DNA of 64,000 bases. Origin: SCGC-AAA076-P13 sp964613455 (GTDB lineage: Bacteria; Pseudomonadota; Gammaproteobacteria; Magnimaribacterales; D2472). Shown here piece after piece: positions 26,425 to 35,861 of the stretch; position 1 is the first letter of the stretch, and every line of letters begins with the position of its first letter. The notes beneath the pieces were generated by a model. It saw only the letters and a list, made by a program, of their open reading frames with translations, had not been told where the DNA came from and made no database searches. Location of the stretch: NCBI GenBank assembly GCA_964613455.1, contig CAZTGS010000002.1, forward strand, positions 1 through 64,000, written 5' to 3'. The position numbers were made by a program, and so were the translations under genes.

Positions 26425-27737
26425 TGCTCTAAATGCACCTTATTTAAATTATCCAAAAGAATTGATGAATAATCATACTTACTTGGGCAAACGTAGGAGC
26501 ATAAGGCTAGATCCTCGGGTGCCAATTCAAGCATTCCAAGATCTATAGCCATTTCTATGTCAGAAACCACTAAGGACTTAAGAAGCTGCGTAACTAATAT
26601 ATCTAGTGGCATGACTTCTTCATAAGAGCAGACAGGCACTATAGCTCTATCGCCACCATTTACTGATGTATTAAAGGTGAAAGATTTTGGTTTCAAAAAT
26701 GATGATGAGAAAACGTTTAGTTGTGAGTGAAGTTCTGATCCAGGCATCAACCAGTTCATAAATATATCATTAGCAACATCAGGAATAACTGAAATTTGAG
26801 CATCATAAGCTCCTAAATAATTCATAATACCTTCAGATACATGGCCGTATATAACAGATCCAGAAATAATTCGTGAATGAGTCTCAATTTTACCAGCAAC
26901 AAGCTGATCAAGATTACCGCCAATTCTGGCTTCTATAAGCGATGGATCAAAGACATTAGAGCCAGCTAAGGAGATAGTTTTATAAGTACGAATCTTGTTA
27001 TTTTTTAATAAATAACCCAAAGAAATAATATCTTGATAATTAATGGTCCAAGCAACTCTATTTAAATTTACAGGGTATATCTTGCTAATGTGAGTGCTCG
27101 CCAATCCAGCAGGATGAGGCCCAGCAAATTGATGATAATTAATACCATCAACATCATTATTAAATGAATCGTTTTGATGCGAGAGATGAATAGGACAGGA
27201 AAAATATTTTTTGATTGACTCTAATGCTAAATTAAATATTTCTTTGTCCTTTTCTATGATTACATAGGGATCTATTGCAAGAGGATTGGTATCACAAGCA
27301 TTTATAAAAAGCGCTTGAGGAGATTTATCTGTAGAAGGAGTTCTGTTAAAAGGCCTTGTTCTAAAAGAGTTCCAAAGACCAGATTCAATTAAGAGTTCTT
27401 TAAGGTTATCTCCATTCATTTTTTCAGTGAAATCTACAAACTGTTCGTTATTAGAGATATCTATTTCAATTGATAAGAACTTACGTTTCTCACCTCTGTT
27501 AATAGAAGTTACAGTTCCGCCAGCAGGTGATGTAAAGAAAACACCCGGGTTTTTTTTATCTTCAAAGATTTTGGACCCTGCTTTAACTTCGTCACCTTCT
27601 TTTACAAGCATAGTAGGCTTCATACCAATAAAATCATTAGCTAATAATGCAACTGAAGTTACATTCGGTTTATCAGAAATAATAGGATCAGGATTACCAG
27701 AGATTGGTAAATCTAAACCTTTTTTAATTTTAATCAC
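26421..27737 (-). CDS. nqrA: Na+-translocating NADH:quinone reductase subunit A
   Basis: A 438-residue cytoplasmic subunit, related to RnfC, which helps form the ubiquinone site. IKIKKGLDLPISGNP at the start, VKEGDEVKAGSKIFEDKK, TSPAGGTV and the C-terminal LCSYVCPSKYDY are characteristic. It is the first gene of the nqr operon. The 78 bases to the upstream GAPDH stop probably hold the operon promoter, but I do not see a confident pair of hexamers there. Confidence 0.96.
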   Translation of the reverse strand: MIKIKKGLDLPISGNPDPIISDKPNVTSVALLANDFIGMKPTMLVKEGDEVKAGSKIFEDKKNPGVFFTSPAGGTVTSINRGEKRKFLSIEIDISNNEQFVDFTEKMNGDNLKELLIESGLWNSFRTRPFNRTPSTDKSPQALFINACDTNPLAIDPYVIIEKDKEIFNLALESIKKYFSCPIHLSHQNDSFNNDVDGINYHQFAGPHPAGLASTHISKIYPVNLNRVAWTINYQDIISLGYLLKNNKIRTYKTISLAGSNVFDPSLIEARIGGNLDQLVAGKIETHSRIISGSVIYGHVSEGIMNYLGAYDAQISVIPDVANDIFMNWLMPGSELHSQLNVFSSSFLKPKSFTFNTSVNGGDRAIVPVCSYEEVMPLDILVTQLLKSLVVSDIEMAIDLGMLELAPEDLALCSYVCPSKYDYSSILLDNLNKVHLEQ

Positions 27738-27815
27738 GTGTGCATTGCCTTATAAAGTTAAAAACAACTTAATTCGCAGTGATTATAAATCTAAACTGGA
27801 GATGATTCTATACTT

Positions 27816-29321
27816 TTAACCAATTGGTTTAGGCAATCTTTCTAATGTGATATTAGCAATTTTTTTAGTAAGATTGATAACTTGTTTAGAGTAGCCATAT
27901 TCATTGTCATACCAACAATATAAAGTCACCCTGTTATCACTTGTGATTGTTGCTTGCGAGTCAATAATTGATGCAAACGGGCTAGAGTAAAAGTCTGTTG
28001 ATACAATCTCTGAAGAATTAACATAGCCGATTATTTCTCTGTACTTAGAATGAAAAGCCATTGATTTAAGGTAGTTATTTAATGGTTCCTTATCTACTTT
28101 AGTATCTAAGACTAGAGATAATATCGCTAAACTAACATTTGGTGTTGGCACTCTGATTGCATTACCAGTTAATTTGCCTGCAAGTGCAGGTATTACTTTG
28201 GCTACAGCTTTTACAGCACCGGTAGAAGTAATAACCATATTCAAGGGTGCGCCTCTTCCTCTTCTATCACCACTATGAAAATTATCAATTAAATTCTGAT
28301 CATTTGTATAAGAATGAACTGTTTCAATATGGCCACCATCAATACCATATTTATCATGTATCACACTCAAAACAGGGACAATTGCATTAGTGGTACATGA
28401 TGCAGCTGAGATAATAGACTCATCACCATTTAAAATATCATCATTCACTCCAAAAACAATATTTTTAATAGAATCTCCTTTTGAAGGAGCAGTTAATATG
28501 GCTTTGGCAGCACCAGAATTTAAGTGTTTAGACAGGCCTTCTTCATCTCTCCAAGCCCCTGTATTGTCTATAACAATAGGATCAACAATATCATACTCAG
28601 AGTACATTACTTCCTCTGGACTGTTTGCATATATTATTTTTACAGGATTTCCATTTATTACTAAAGTTGAATTCTCTTCATCAACTCTAACAGTTCCATC
28701 AAAAGAACCATGAACAGAATCTCTTGAAAGTAAGCTGGCCCTTTTAAAGATATCATCATTAGAAGCTTTTCTAATTACTATTGCCTTTAATCTAAAGTAA
28801 TTACCAGGTCCAGTCATCTGAATCATCATTCTAGTAACAAGCCTTCCTATTCTTCCAAAGCCATACAAAACAATGTCTTTAGGTTGTTTTGGTCTTGATG
28901 ATTCTTTATTTAGAACAGAAACAAGCTCATCATTGATATATTCTGCAAGACCAGATGTATCATCTTTAAGATTTTTAAAAAATGGACATCTAACAGCAAG
29001 TTCACCGATATCTATTTCACAATCAGCCATGGATTGAGTAGCTAAATATTGAAGAATTGGATAAGTTTCTAATTCACTAAGCTCATTCATATCAGATTGT
29101 CTAGCAAATCTATGAGCTCTCATTATCTCAACTGGAGACTCATTTACCAGAGATTTACCATAAACAAGAATATTAATACCATCTCTATAGAGATTTCCTA
29201 TAATAGGAATCATTAGTTCGGCTAAGCCTTCTCTCCACTTCCAATCACCAAATGAATCCTCAGGAAGAATTCTATTTTGTCTTGCTGTGGATTGAAATGT
29301 TAAATCTCTGTTATCAGTCAT
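27816..29321 (-). CDS. long-form glyceraldehyde-3-phosphate dehydrogenase with N-terminal extension
   Basis: A 501-residue protein: an N-terminal domain of about 147 residues without recognisable family, then a GAPDH unit. The Rossmann motif GFGRIGR is at 154-160, the active-site Cys at 309 (AASCTTN), the partner His in HSYTNDQ, and the C-terminal WYDNEYGYSKQV is intact. Standard GAPDH has about 330 residues. The extended form occurs in Pseudomonas and Vibrio, and in Pseudomonas aeruginosa a gene of this kind also lies between nqr and mfd. Direction (glycolytic or gluconeogenic) is not readable; the GAPDH fold and catalytic residues are clear. Confidence 0.88.
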   Translation of the reverse strand: MTDNRDLTFQSTARQNRILPEDSFGDWKWREGLAELMIPIIGNLYRDGINILVYGKSLVNESPVEIMRAHRFARQSDMNELSELETYPILQYLATQSMADCEIDIGELAVRCPFFKNLKDDTSGLAEYINDELVSVLNKESSRPKQPKDIVLYGFGRIGRLVTRMMIQMTGPGNYFRLKAIVIRKASNDDIFKRASLLSRDSVHGSFDGTVRVDEENSTLVINGNPVKIIYANSPEEVMYSEYDIVDPIVIDNTGAWRDEEGLSKHLNSGAAKAILTAPSKGDSIKNIVFGVNDDILNGDESIISAASCTTNAIVPVLSVIHDKYGIDGGHIETVHSYTNDQNLIDNFHSGDRRGRGAPLNMVITSTGAVKAVAKVIPALAGKLTGNAIRVPTPNVSLAILSLVLDTKVDKEPLNNYLKSMAFHSKYREIIGYVNSSEIVSTDFYSSPFASIIDSQATITSDNRVTLYCWYDNEYGYSKQVINLTKKIANITLERLPKPIG

Positions 29322-29378
29322 GATTGATGTATTTAATAAATATAAAATCTTATGATAATAATTAAATACTCAAAAAGA

Positions 29379-29425
29379 TATAAATAACTATTTAGAATGC
29401 TACTTTATAAATAACTATTTAGAAT
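29379..29425. repeat. imperfect 27-bp tandem duplication at the end of an acyl-CoA dehydrogenase gene
   Basis: TATAAATAACTATTTAGAAT occurs at 29379-29398 and again, identical over 20 bases, at 29406-29425. Similarity continues for a few bases after each copy. The second copy contains the stop codon and last codons of the minus-strand acyl-CoA dehydrogenase gene; the first lies in the spacer toward GAPDH. It looks like a local slippage duplication, with no sign of a mobile element. Confidence 0.7.
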
Positions 29426-30506
29426 ACTGCTTTAGATGATGATCAGAATTACCAAATAATGCATCTATTACAATCAATTTTTTAAGATAGTGGCCAATCA
29501 TTAATTCATCACTAACGCCCATTCCACCGTGAAGTTGAACTGCCTGTTGTGCAGAGAACTTGCCTGATTTACCAACTTGAGCTTTAAGAGCAGAAACATG
29601 TTTAAACATATCCTCATCACCTGAATCTACTGCTAGCATAGCTTTAAATAATAAAGACTTACAAAGTTCACTTTCTATAAACATGTCAACCATACGATGT
29701 TGTAATACTTGAAAATTTGATATCGGTTGTCCGAACTGCTCTCTACCTTTTGTGTATTCAACAGTTTTCAAGTAACAAGAAGTCATACAACCTACAGCTT
29801 CAGCACTTACACAAAGAGTCGCAAGATTTAATGCAGTATGAAGAAGATTAGAGGCTTCAGCGCCTTTACCTAATATTGACTCAACATTTATTACTACATT
29901 TTCAAATGTAATTTCAGCACAAGCTTGTCCATCAACAGTTGGAAAAGAATTCATTGATATTCCATCTTCTGAAGAATCAACAATAGCTAATACAAGTTCA
30001 CCATCTTGCATTGCTGAAACTATGAGCTTATCTGCATTGCCACCATTTAGCACGATTGTTTTAGTGCCATTCAACTTCATATCAGTTATTGATGTAGTTG
30101 GAGATGAGTAGTCATAAGAATTAGCGGCTTCTGCATATGCTAAGGAAACTTGTAATGAGCCACTACATATACTTTCTATGACTTCTGCTTTTTTAGAGTA
30201 ATTTGAGGAGTCAATTAATGTTCCTGAAAGAACAACTGTAGAAAGATATGGTTCTATAACCAAGGCCTTTCCAAACTCTTCAAATAAAACTGAAAGCTCT
30301 ATAGGGCCAAAGCCAAAACCGCCTGATTCCTCAGAAAAAGGTATTGATAGCCATCCTTGTTCAGCAAATAACTTCCATACATTTTCATCAAAATCTTTAT
30401 CAGATTTTATAACCTCTTCTCTTTTATAAAAGTCATAATCAGCATCACAAAATCTTTGAACTTGCTCTCTAAGCATGACTTGCTCATCACTGTAGTTTAA
30501 ATTCAT
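29415..30506 (-). CDS. acyl-CoA dehydrogenase, small/beta-type subunit of a pair
   Basis: A 363-residue acyl-CoA dehydrogenase-family protein. The N-terminal helical domain has DEQVMLREQVQRFCD and GFGPIELSVLFEEFGKAL, and the C-terminal helical domain has REQFGQPISNFQVLQHRMVDM and AVQLHGGMGVSDELMIGHYL. The middle beta domain is weakly conserved and the C-terminus lacks the usual Glu motif. Together with the 391-residue gene three bases upstream this resembles the paired alpha2-beta2 dehydrogenases of pimeloyl-CoA, bile-acid and cholesterol side-chain degradation. In those systems one partner carries the catalytic base. The substrate is unknown; bulky or branched acyl-CoA is a fair guess. Confidence 0.78.
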   Translation of the reverse strand: MNLNYSDEQVMLREQVQRFCDADYDFYKREEVIKSDKDFDENVWKLFAEQGWLSIPFSEESGGFGFGPIELSVLFEEFGKALVIEPYLSTVVLSGTLIDSSNYSKKAEVIESICSGSLQVSLAYAEAANSYDYSSPTTSITDMKLNGTKTIVLNGGNADKLIVSAMQDGELVLAIVDSSEDGISMNSFPTVDGQACAEITFENVVINVESILGKGAEASNLLHTALNLATLCVSAEAVGCMTSCYLKTVEYTKGREQFGQPISNFQVLQHRMVDMFIESELCKSLLFKAMLAVDSGDEDMFKHVSALKAQVGKSGKFSAQQAVQLHGGMGVSDELMIGHYLKKLIVIDALFGNSDHHLKQYSK

Positions 30507-30509
30507 TGT

Positions 30510-31685
30510 TTATACCCCTAGTACAAATTTTGAAATAATATTCTTTTGGATTTCGTTACTACCGCCATATATAGATGTTTTTCTCATATTCAAAAATTTA
30601 GACACAGCATCCGCAGAGTAATCTGGTCCACTTGGCTTATCATTAGATCCAAATCCATGAGGCCCAGGATATAAAAGTGCGTGTTCACCTGAAGCTTCAA
30701 CAAATAACTCTGTAAGTCTTTGCTGTATTTCAGTTCCTCTAATCTTTAAAATAGATGATTCAGGACCAACTTGTCCACCATTTTCTAAAGCTGATAGCAT
30801 TCTTAATTCAGTTATTTCTAGAGCATTAAGATCTATTTCTAATTCTGTAATTTTTTTATCAAAATCAGTATTTGACATATCTTTAGCGATTTCTTTCAAT
30901 CGATTAAGTTGTCTTAGTGATCCGCCAACTGAGGCAATACCAAATCTTTCATGCGCTAGAAGAAACTTAGCATAAGTCCAGCCCTTGCCCTCTTCACCAA
31001 TTAAATTTTCAACTGGCACTTTTACATCTGTAAAAAAGACTGAGTTAACTTCATGTTCACCATCAATAGTGATAATAGGTTTGACTTCAATTCCTGGGTC
31101 ATTCATATCTATTAATAAGAAAGAAATGCCTTCTTGTCGAATAGCAGTAGTTTCTGTTCTAACAAGACAGAAAATCCATTCTGCACTTTGAGCCAATGTT
31201 GTCCATGTTTTTGCTCCATTGACTACATAGTGTTTACCATCGTCTGTTTTGACGGCTTTAGTTTTTAGAGAAGCAAGATCAGAGCCTGATCCTGGTTCAG
31301 AATATCCCTGACACCACCAAGTATTAAATTCTAGAATATCTGGTAGAAATCTAGCTTTCTGCTCTTCATTTCCAAATGTATATATAACTGGAGCTACCAT
31401 GCTTACACCAAAAGCAAGAAGTGGCGGACATCCAGCAAGACCAAATTCTTTATTGAATAAATAAAGTTGTGTTGCTGACCAACCAGTTCCACCATATTCA
31501 ACAGGCCAGTTATAACCCATCCAACCTTTAGCAGAGACTGCTTTATGGTAATCAACCATGTCCTGTCTAGTTAGGGGTTCAGCATTATCCATTTTGTCTT
31601 TAACATGCTTTGGATAATCGTTATCAAGCCACGATTTGAGCTCGTCTCTAAATTGAAGATCTTCTTTTGAAAAATTTAGTTCCAT
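30510..31685 (-). CDS. acyl-CoA dehydrogenase, large/alpha-type subunit of a pair
   Basis: A 391-residue acyl-CoA dehydrogenase. NWPVEYGGTGWSATQLY, CQGYSEPGSGSDLASLKT (FAD site) and VVNGAKTWTT are conserved. The usual C-terminal Glu site reads IYGGSNEIQ, with Gly where medium-chain enzymes have the catalytic Glu. An alternative base, Glu246 in AHERFG, occupies the position used by isovaleryl-CoA-type and steroid side-chain enzymes. It is the first gene of a two-gene operon and diverges from mfd (56-base gap). Dimerisation with the 363-residue partner is inferred from spacing. Confidence 0.82.
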   Translation of the reverse strand: MELNFSKEDLQFRDELKSWLDNDYPKHVKDKMDNAEPLTRQDMVDYHKAVSAKGWMGYNWPVEYGGTGWSATQLYLFNKEFGLAGCPPLLAFGVSMVAPVIYTFGNEEQKARFLPDILEFNTWWCQGYSEPGSGSDLASLKTKAVKTDDGKHYVVNGAKTWTTLAQSAEWIFCLVRTETTAIRQEGISFLLIDMNDPGIEVKPIITIDGEHEVNSVFFTDVKVPVENLIGEEGKGWTYAKFLLAHERFGIASVGGSLRQLNRLKEIAKDMSNTDFDKKITELEIDLNALEITELRMLSALENGGQVGPESSILKIRGTEIQQRLTELFVEASGEHALLYPGPHGFGSNDKPSGPDYSADAVSKFLNMRKTSIYGGSNEIQKNIISKFVLGV

Positions 31686-31741
31686 ATTTACCTTTATAGT
31701 TATTTGATTGTTAGAATACGCCGAATATTATACAAGTATAA

Positions 31742-34700
31742 ATGACGAAAAAACAGGACCACAGTAAAGCACATACCTTGTGCGAAAAATATCAAGAAAA
31801 TAATAGTTCTATTTGCGTAATTGTTGAAAACAGCAAAGAGGCTAAATTATTAAAAAATGAGCTAAATCTTTATTTAAATAATGATGAAGTGGAGTATTTT
31901 CCTGAAAATGATATTTTGCCATATGATCATTTTTCTATACCTGAAAATATTTTAAAAGAAAGATTTAGAATTTTAAATTCAATCAATCTTAATAAAAAAA
32001 TTGTTATTTCAACAATAAAAAATTTATTTGAAGTCTATCCCACTTTAGATTTTTTTAAGTCAGCTAATAATTTTAATATCGGAGATAAACTTTCTATTAG
32101 CTCCCTTGAAGAAATATTACTTTCATTAAATTATATTAAGGCTAATAGAATAGATTCGATCAATCAATATGCTTTTAGAGGTGGAATAGTTGATGTATAT
32201 ACTCCTATTTATAAAAACCCATTAAGGATTGAGATTTTTGATGACACTATTGAATCTATTAGGTTCTTTGACGTGGACAATCAACTATCAGTAGATAAGA
32301 CTGATAGTTTTAACCTTTCCAAGGGCACTCTTCTATCATTAGACGAATTTAATTTAAAAATATTTAAGGATAACTGGAGAGAATATTTTCAAAATAGTGA
32401 TGAAAGACACTGTACGATATTTCAAAAATTGAATAACAAAGAGATGATTGAAGGAGCTGAGGTATATCTCCCGTTATTTTTTAATAAAAAATCTAATTTT
32501 TTTAATTTATTTGAGTCCTACCAATTCTATAGACTCAATGAGCATGCTGAACAAATCAATAAATATAATAATTTTATTGAAGAACGATACCTTGATGAAA
32601 ATATTGATAGTCAAAGACCAATTCTAAAACCCTCTGATATGTTTATAAATCAAAATGAAATTAGTAATTCACTCACCAACATATCCTTAATAGAGCCTCT
32701 TACAAACTATAAAGAGTTTAAATTTGAAAGCTTTGACGACGCAATTGAACAGTTATCAAATAAAGAAATTGAATTTAAAAAAACTATTTTATTAACATCA
32801 ATTAATAGTGAGTACGAATTATTACTTAATAAATATCTTCCAAATATTTCTCAAATAAATTCTGTGAAGGATGCAAAAAATGGAGTGAATCTTATTTTAG
32901 GAAATGTTGTTAGGCCATTAATTAATTTAATTACAGATGAGTTTATAATTCATAGAGAATATTTTATTGATTCGCATGTCGATGAAAAAATACAGGATTT
33001 TCATGGTGTGAAAACCATTGATAGAGAAGTTATGTTTTCTGTAGGCGACTTGGTAATTCATGAGAATTACGGTCTTGGTAAATACGAAGGGTTAGAGATA
33101 GTTACTGCTAATGGCGTATCTAATGAGTATATAAAAATTATTTACTCATCAAATGAATCACTTTATGTCCCACTTCGAAGCTTAGATTTAATTTCAAAAT
33201 ATCATAAAAATATTGAGATTAATGATGCGATGTATGATTCACTATCATCTACAAAATGGTTAAAAAATAAAGAGAAAGCTTCGATTAGAGCTTTTGATCA
33301 TGCTGCTGAAATCCTTGATGTTGAATCTAGAAGACAAGCCGCAACATCATCTGTTCTGAGGGTTGAGAACTCAGAATTCAATATTTTTAATCAAGAATTT
33401 CCCTATAAAGAGACTCCAGATCAACTTGATGCTATTGAGTCAATTAGGAAAGATATCTCACTAATTAAACCTATGAATAGAGTTTTATGCGGTGACGTTG
33501 GCTTTGGAAAAACTGAAGTTGCGATGCGGTCAGCTTACATAGCTGCTCATTCCTCAAAACAAGTGATTTTTCTATGTCCTAGTACTGTTCTTGCAGATCA
33601 ACACTATGAATCATTTTTAGAAAGATTTAAAAAGTTTCCAGTAAATATCAGGTTACTTAATAGACATACAAGTCTTAAAAATAAAAAAGAAATCATAGAT
33701 TCATTTAATGGAAATAATGTAGATATATTGATAGGAACTCATGCGCTATTTACATCAGGGATAGATTTTAAAAATACTGGATTATTAATCGTAGATGAAG
33801 AGCACAAATTTGGTATAAAGCAAAAAGATATTATAAAAAGTAAACAAGAAAACATACATATTTTGTATCTCTCAGCCACGCCGATTCCAAGAACAATGAA
33901 TTTCATCTTCTCGGGACTCAAAGAATTCTCCTTTCTTCACACGCCACCAACAAATAGAATTTCTATTAAGTCATTTCTTAAAGTTCAAAGTGAGCAGCTT
34001 ATAAAAGAAGCTATTTCAAGAGAAGTCGCAAGAGGTGGTCAATGTTTTATAGTGCAAAACGATATCTCTAAGATGAACATGTTAAAAAATGAAATTAATA
34101 AGTTGTTACCAGATCTATCAATTGGGATTGCGCATGGAAAGCTTAATAAAAAAGATATTGCTGAAGTGATGACTTCGTTTGATATAGGAGATTTGGATGT
34201 TTTAATTTGTACAACAATTGTAGAAATGGGATTAGATATTCCAAATGCAAATACAATAATTATTATTGATTCACAAAACTTTGGTTTATCACAATTGCAT
34301 CAACTGAGAGGTAGGGTTGGGCGTTCAAGTAAACAGGGTTATTGTTACTTCATGATTCCAATTCCAAATTTATCTAAAATAGCTAAGGATAGACTTGATT
34401 CAATAATCCGTCTTTCAGATCTTGGATCTGGATTTTTTATTGCTCAAGAAGATCTAGAAATTCGTGGAGGTGGAGAAATGCTTGGAGATAAACAAAGTGG
34501 GCACATAAATTCAATTGGTATAAATTTATATCTATCAATGCTAAAAAATGCTCTTAATAAGTTCAAAAACAATGATGAGAAGGAATTGATTCAAACAGAA
34601 ATTAATTTCTATGACTCTTCTTATATAAGCGATGTATATCTTCCATCTGCATTAGAGCGTTTAAAAGTATATAAGTCCATAAACGCTGTTTGTAGCAATA

Positions 34701-35026
34701 AAGAGCTTAAATTAATTTCATTTAATTTAGAGGATAGATGCGGTCCTTTGCCTCAAGAAGTTAAGAATTTAATTAGCAATGCTGAAATAGCTCTTGCCAT
34801 AAAAGATTCAGGAGTACTAAAGATATCATCAAATGATAAAAAGTCATCATTACTGCTTTCATCAAATATTAAGAAAGATGTATTTGAACGAATATTGACA
34901 CTCATTACAAACAAGCCCAATATTTATAGTATAAACAAAGACAATAAATTGATTATTAACCTAGAAGAGTCGAATGCAGCCATTAGAAGATCAAATATCA
35001 AAAATCTCATAGATGAAGTTATATAA
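31742..35026 (+). CDS. mfd: transcription-repair coupling factor Mfd
   Basis: A 1094-residue DNA translocase that removes stalled RNA polymerase and recruits UvrA. The order is UvrB-homology module (about 1-300), RNA polymerase interaction domain (about 430-500, beginning FSVGDLVIHENYGLGKYEG), helicase core with Walker A GDVGFGKTE and DEEH box, RecG-like motif VGRSSKQGYCYF, and a C-terminal regulatory domain. It is slightly shorter than E. coli Mfd (1148). The last 14 bases overlap csiV. Position next to nqr and the long GAPDH is shared with Pseudomonas. Confidence 0.96.
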   Translation: MTKKQDHSKAHTLCEKYQENNSSICVIVENSKEAKLLKNELNLYLNNDEVEYFPENDILPYDHFSIPENILKERFRILNSINLNKKIVISTIKNLFEVYPTLDFFKSANNFNIGDKLSISSLEEILLSLNYIKANRIDSINQYAFRGGIVDVYTPIYKNPLRIEIFDDTIESIRFFDVDNQLSVDKTDSFNLSKGTLLSLDEFNLKIFKDNWREYFQNSDERHCTIFQKLNNKEMIEGAEVYLPLFFNKKSNFFNLFESYQFYRLNEHAEQINKYNNFIEERYLDENIDSQRPILKPSDMFINQNEISNSLTNISLIEPLTNYKEFKFESFDDAIEQLSNKEIEFKKTILLTSINSEYELLLNKYLPNISQINSVKDAKNGVNLILGNVVRPLINLITDEFIIHREYFIDSHVDEKIQDFHGVKTIDREVMFSVGDLVIHENYGLGKYEGLEIVTANGVSNEYIKIIYSSNESLYVPLRSLDLISKYHKNIEINDAMYDSLSSTKWLKNKEKASIRAFDHAAEILDVESRRQAATSSVLRVENSEFNIFNQEFPYKETPDQLDAIESIRKDISLIKPMNRVLCGDVGFGKTEVAMRSAYIAAHSSKQVIFLCPSTVLADQHYESFLERFKKFPVNIRLLNRHTSLKNKKEIIDSFNGNNVDILIGTHALFTSGIDFKNTGLLIVDEEHKFGIKQKDIIKSKQENIHILYLSATPIPRTMNFIFSGLKEFSFLHTPPTNRISIKSFLKVQSEQLIKEAISREVARGGQCFIVQNDISKMNMLKNEINKLLPDLSIGIAHGKLNKKDIAEVMTSFDIGDLDVLICTTIVEMGLDIPNANTIIIIDSQNFGLSQLHQLRGRVGRSSKQGYCYFMIPIPNLSKIAKDRLDSIIRLSDLGSGFFIAQEDLEIRGGGEMLGDKQSGHINSIGINLYLSMLKNALNKFKNNDEKELIQTEINFYDSSYISDVYLPSALERLKVYKSINAVCSNKELKLISFNLEDRCGPLPQEVKNLISNAEIALAIKDSGVLKISSNDKKSSLLLSSNIKKDVFERILTLITNKPNIYSINKDNKLIINLEESNAAIRRSNIKNLIDEVI

Positions 35027-35861
35027 ATTTTTAATATTTCTAGCGTTAACTCAATCGATATATATAAAAGCATTTTCTGATGACTTAAAAGAATATCAAA
35101 TTGAGATTATTATTTTTAAGAATTTAGAAAATAATGTGAGTGAAACATTCAACTCAGAGCTAAAAGTTCCTGATGGAGAAATGTTATCTTTTTATACTCC
35201 TAATATAAAAGTTAATAAAAAACTATTTCAAGAATACAAAAAAGAATCTGTATTTCTAGAATTCCTTAAAGGTATAAGACCCCTTAAATCTAAAACAAAA
35301 GACAAAGATGAGTCATTAAATACCAGAGCAACAAATCCAGAAAAATGGTTTAGAAAATCTTCTGAATTAATAACTTTAAATAATATAAGAAATAAATTGT
35401 CTACTAAAAAAGAATACAGGGTTCTTGATAGTTACTCATGGATACAAAATATTAGTAATAAAAAAGATGCCATGTATCTATCTGAAGCTAATATTGATAA
35501 TAACTTTGGCTATTACTTAAAATTTTATAAAACAAGATTTATGCATATGGATGTTAAAGCTTATCTAGGAAGAGCAAAGAAAGATTCAAACTACTTAATA
35601 ACAAGATCTTATATAAATAAATTTGATGAGAGAATGTTAGAGAATTTAGAAGAAATAGAAAGTATTGATTTGGATCTTAAATTAAATAATAAGAATGAAT
35701 TTTTTGAAATTGATTTAAATAAAAATATAGGGTCCTTGGAAAGAATTGAACCACAAATACTAAATATTTATATAGACGAAGAAAAAAGAATATTTAATGA
35801 TGAAATTCATTACTTTGATCACCCCTACTTTGGAATTATTATTTCTGTAAAAGAAATCTAG
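35013..35861 (+). CDS. csiV: CsiV-family peptidoglycan-binding periplasmic protein
   Basis: A 282-residue protein with a signal peptide (about 1-21, cleavage near IKAFS). After it, KEYQIEIIIFKN is the family's first strand. YRVLDSYSWIQNI, NNFGYYLKFYKTRFMHMDVK and the C-terminal HYFDHPYFGIIISV match the CsiV pattern. CsiV was described in Vibrio cholerae as a periplasmic peptidoglycan-binding protein supporting PBP1A. Here Lys/Asn content is high and sequence conservation low, so the call rests on these segments, the length and the location directly after mfd, with which it overlaps by 14 bases. Its stop overlaps convergent nfuA by four bases. Confidence 0.7.
   Translation: MKLYKFLIFLALTQSIYIKAFSDDLKEYQIEIIIFKNLENNVSETFNSELKVPDGEMLSFYTPNIKVNKKLFQEYKKESVFLEFLKGIRPLKSKTKDKDESLNTRATNPEKWFRKSSELITLNNIRNKLSTKKEYRVLDSYSWIQNISNKKDAMYLSEANIDNNFGYYLKFYKTRFMHMDVKAYLGRAKKDSNYLITRSYINKFDERMLENLEEIESIDLDLKLNNKNEFFEIDLNKNIGSLERIEPQILNIYIDEEKRIFNDEIHYFDHPYFGIIISVKEI

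Noticed and set aside
27427..27819. Plus-strand frame of 130 codons opposite nqrA
   Set aside because: Shadow of the well-conserved nqrA; no signals or recognisable features.
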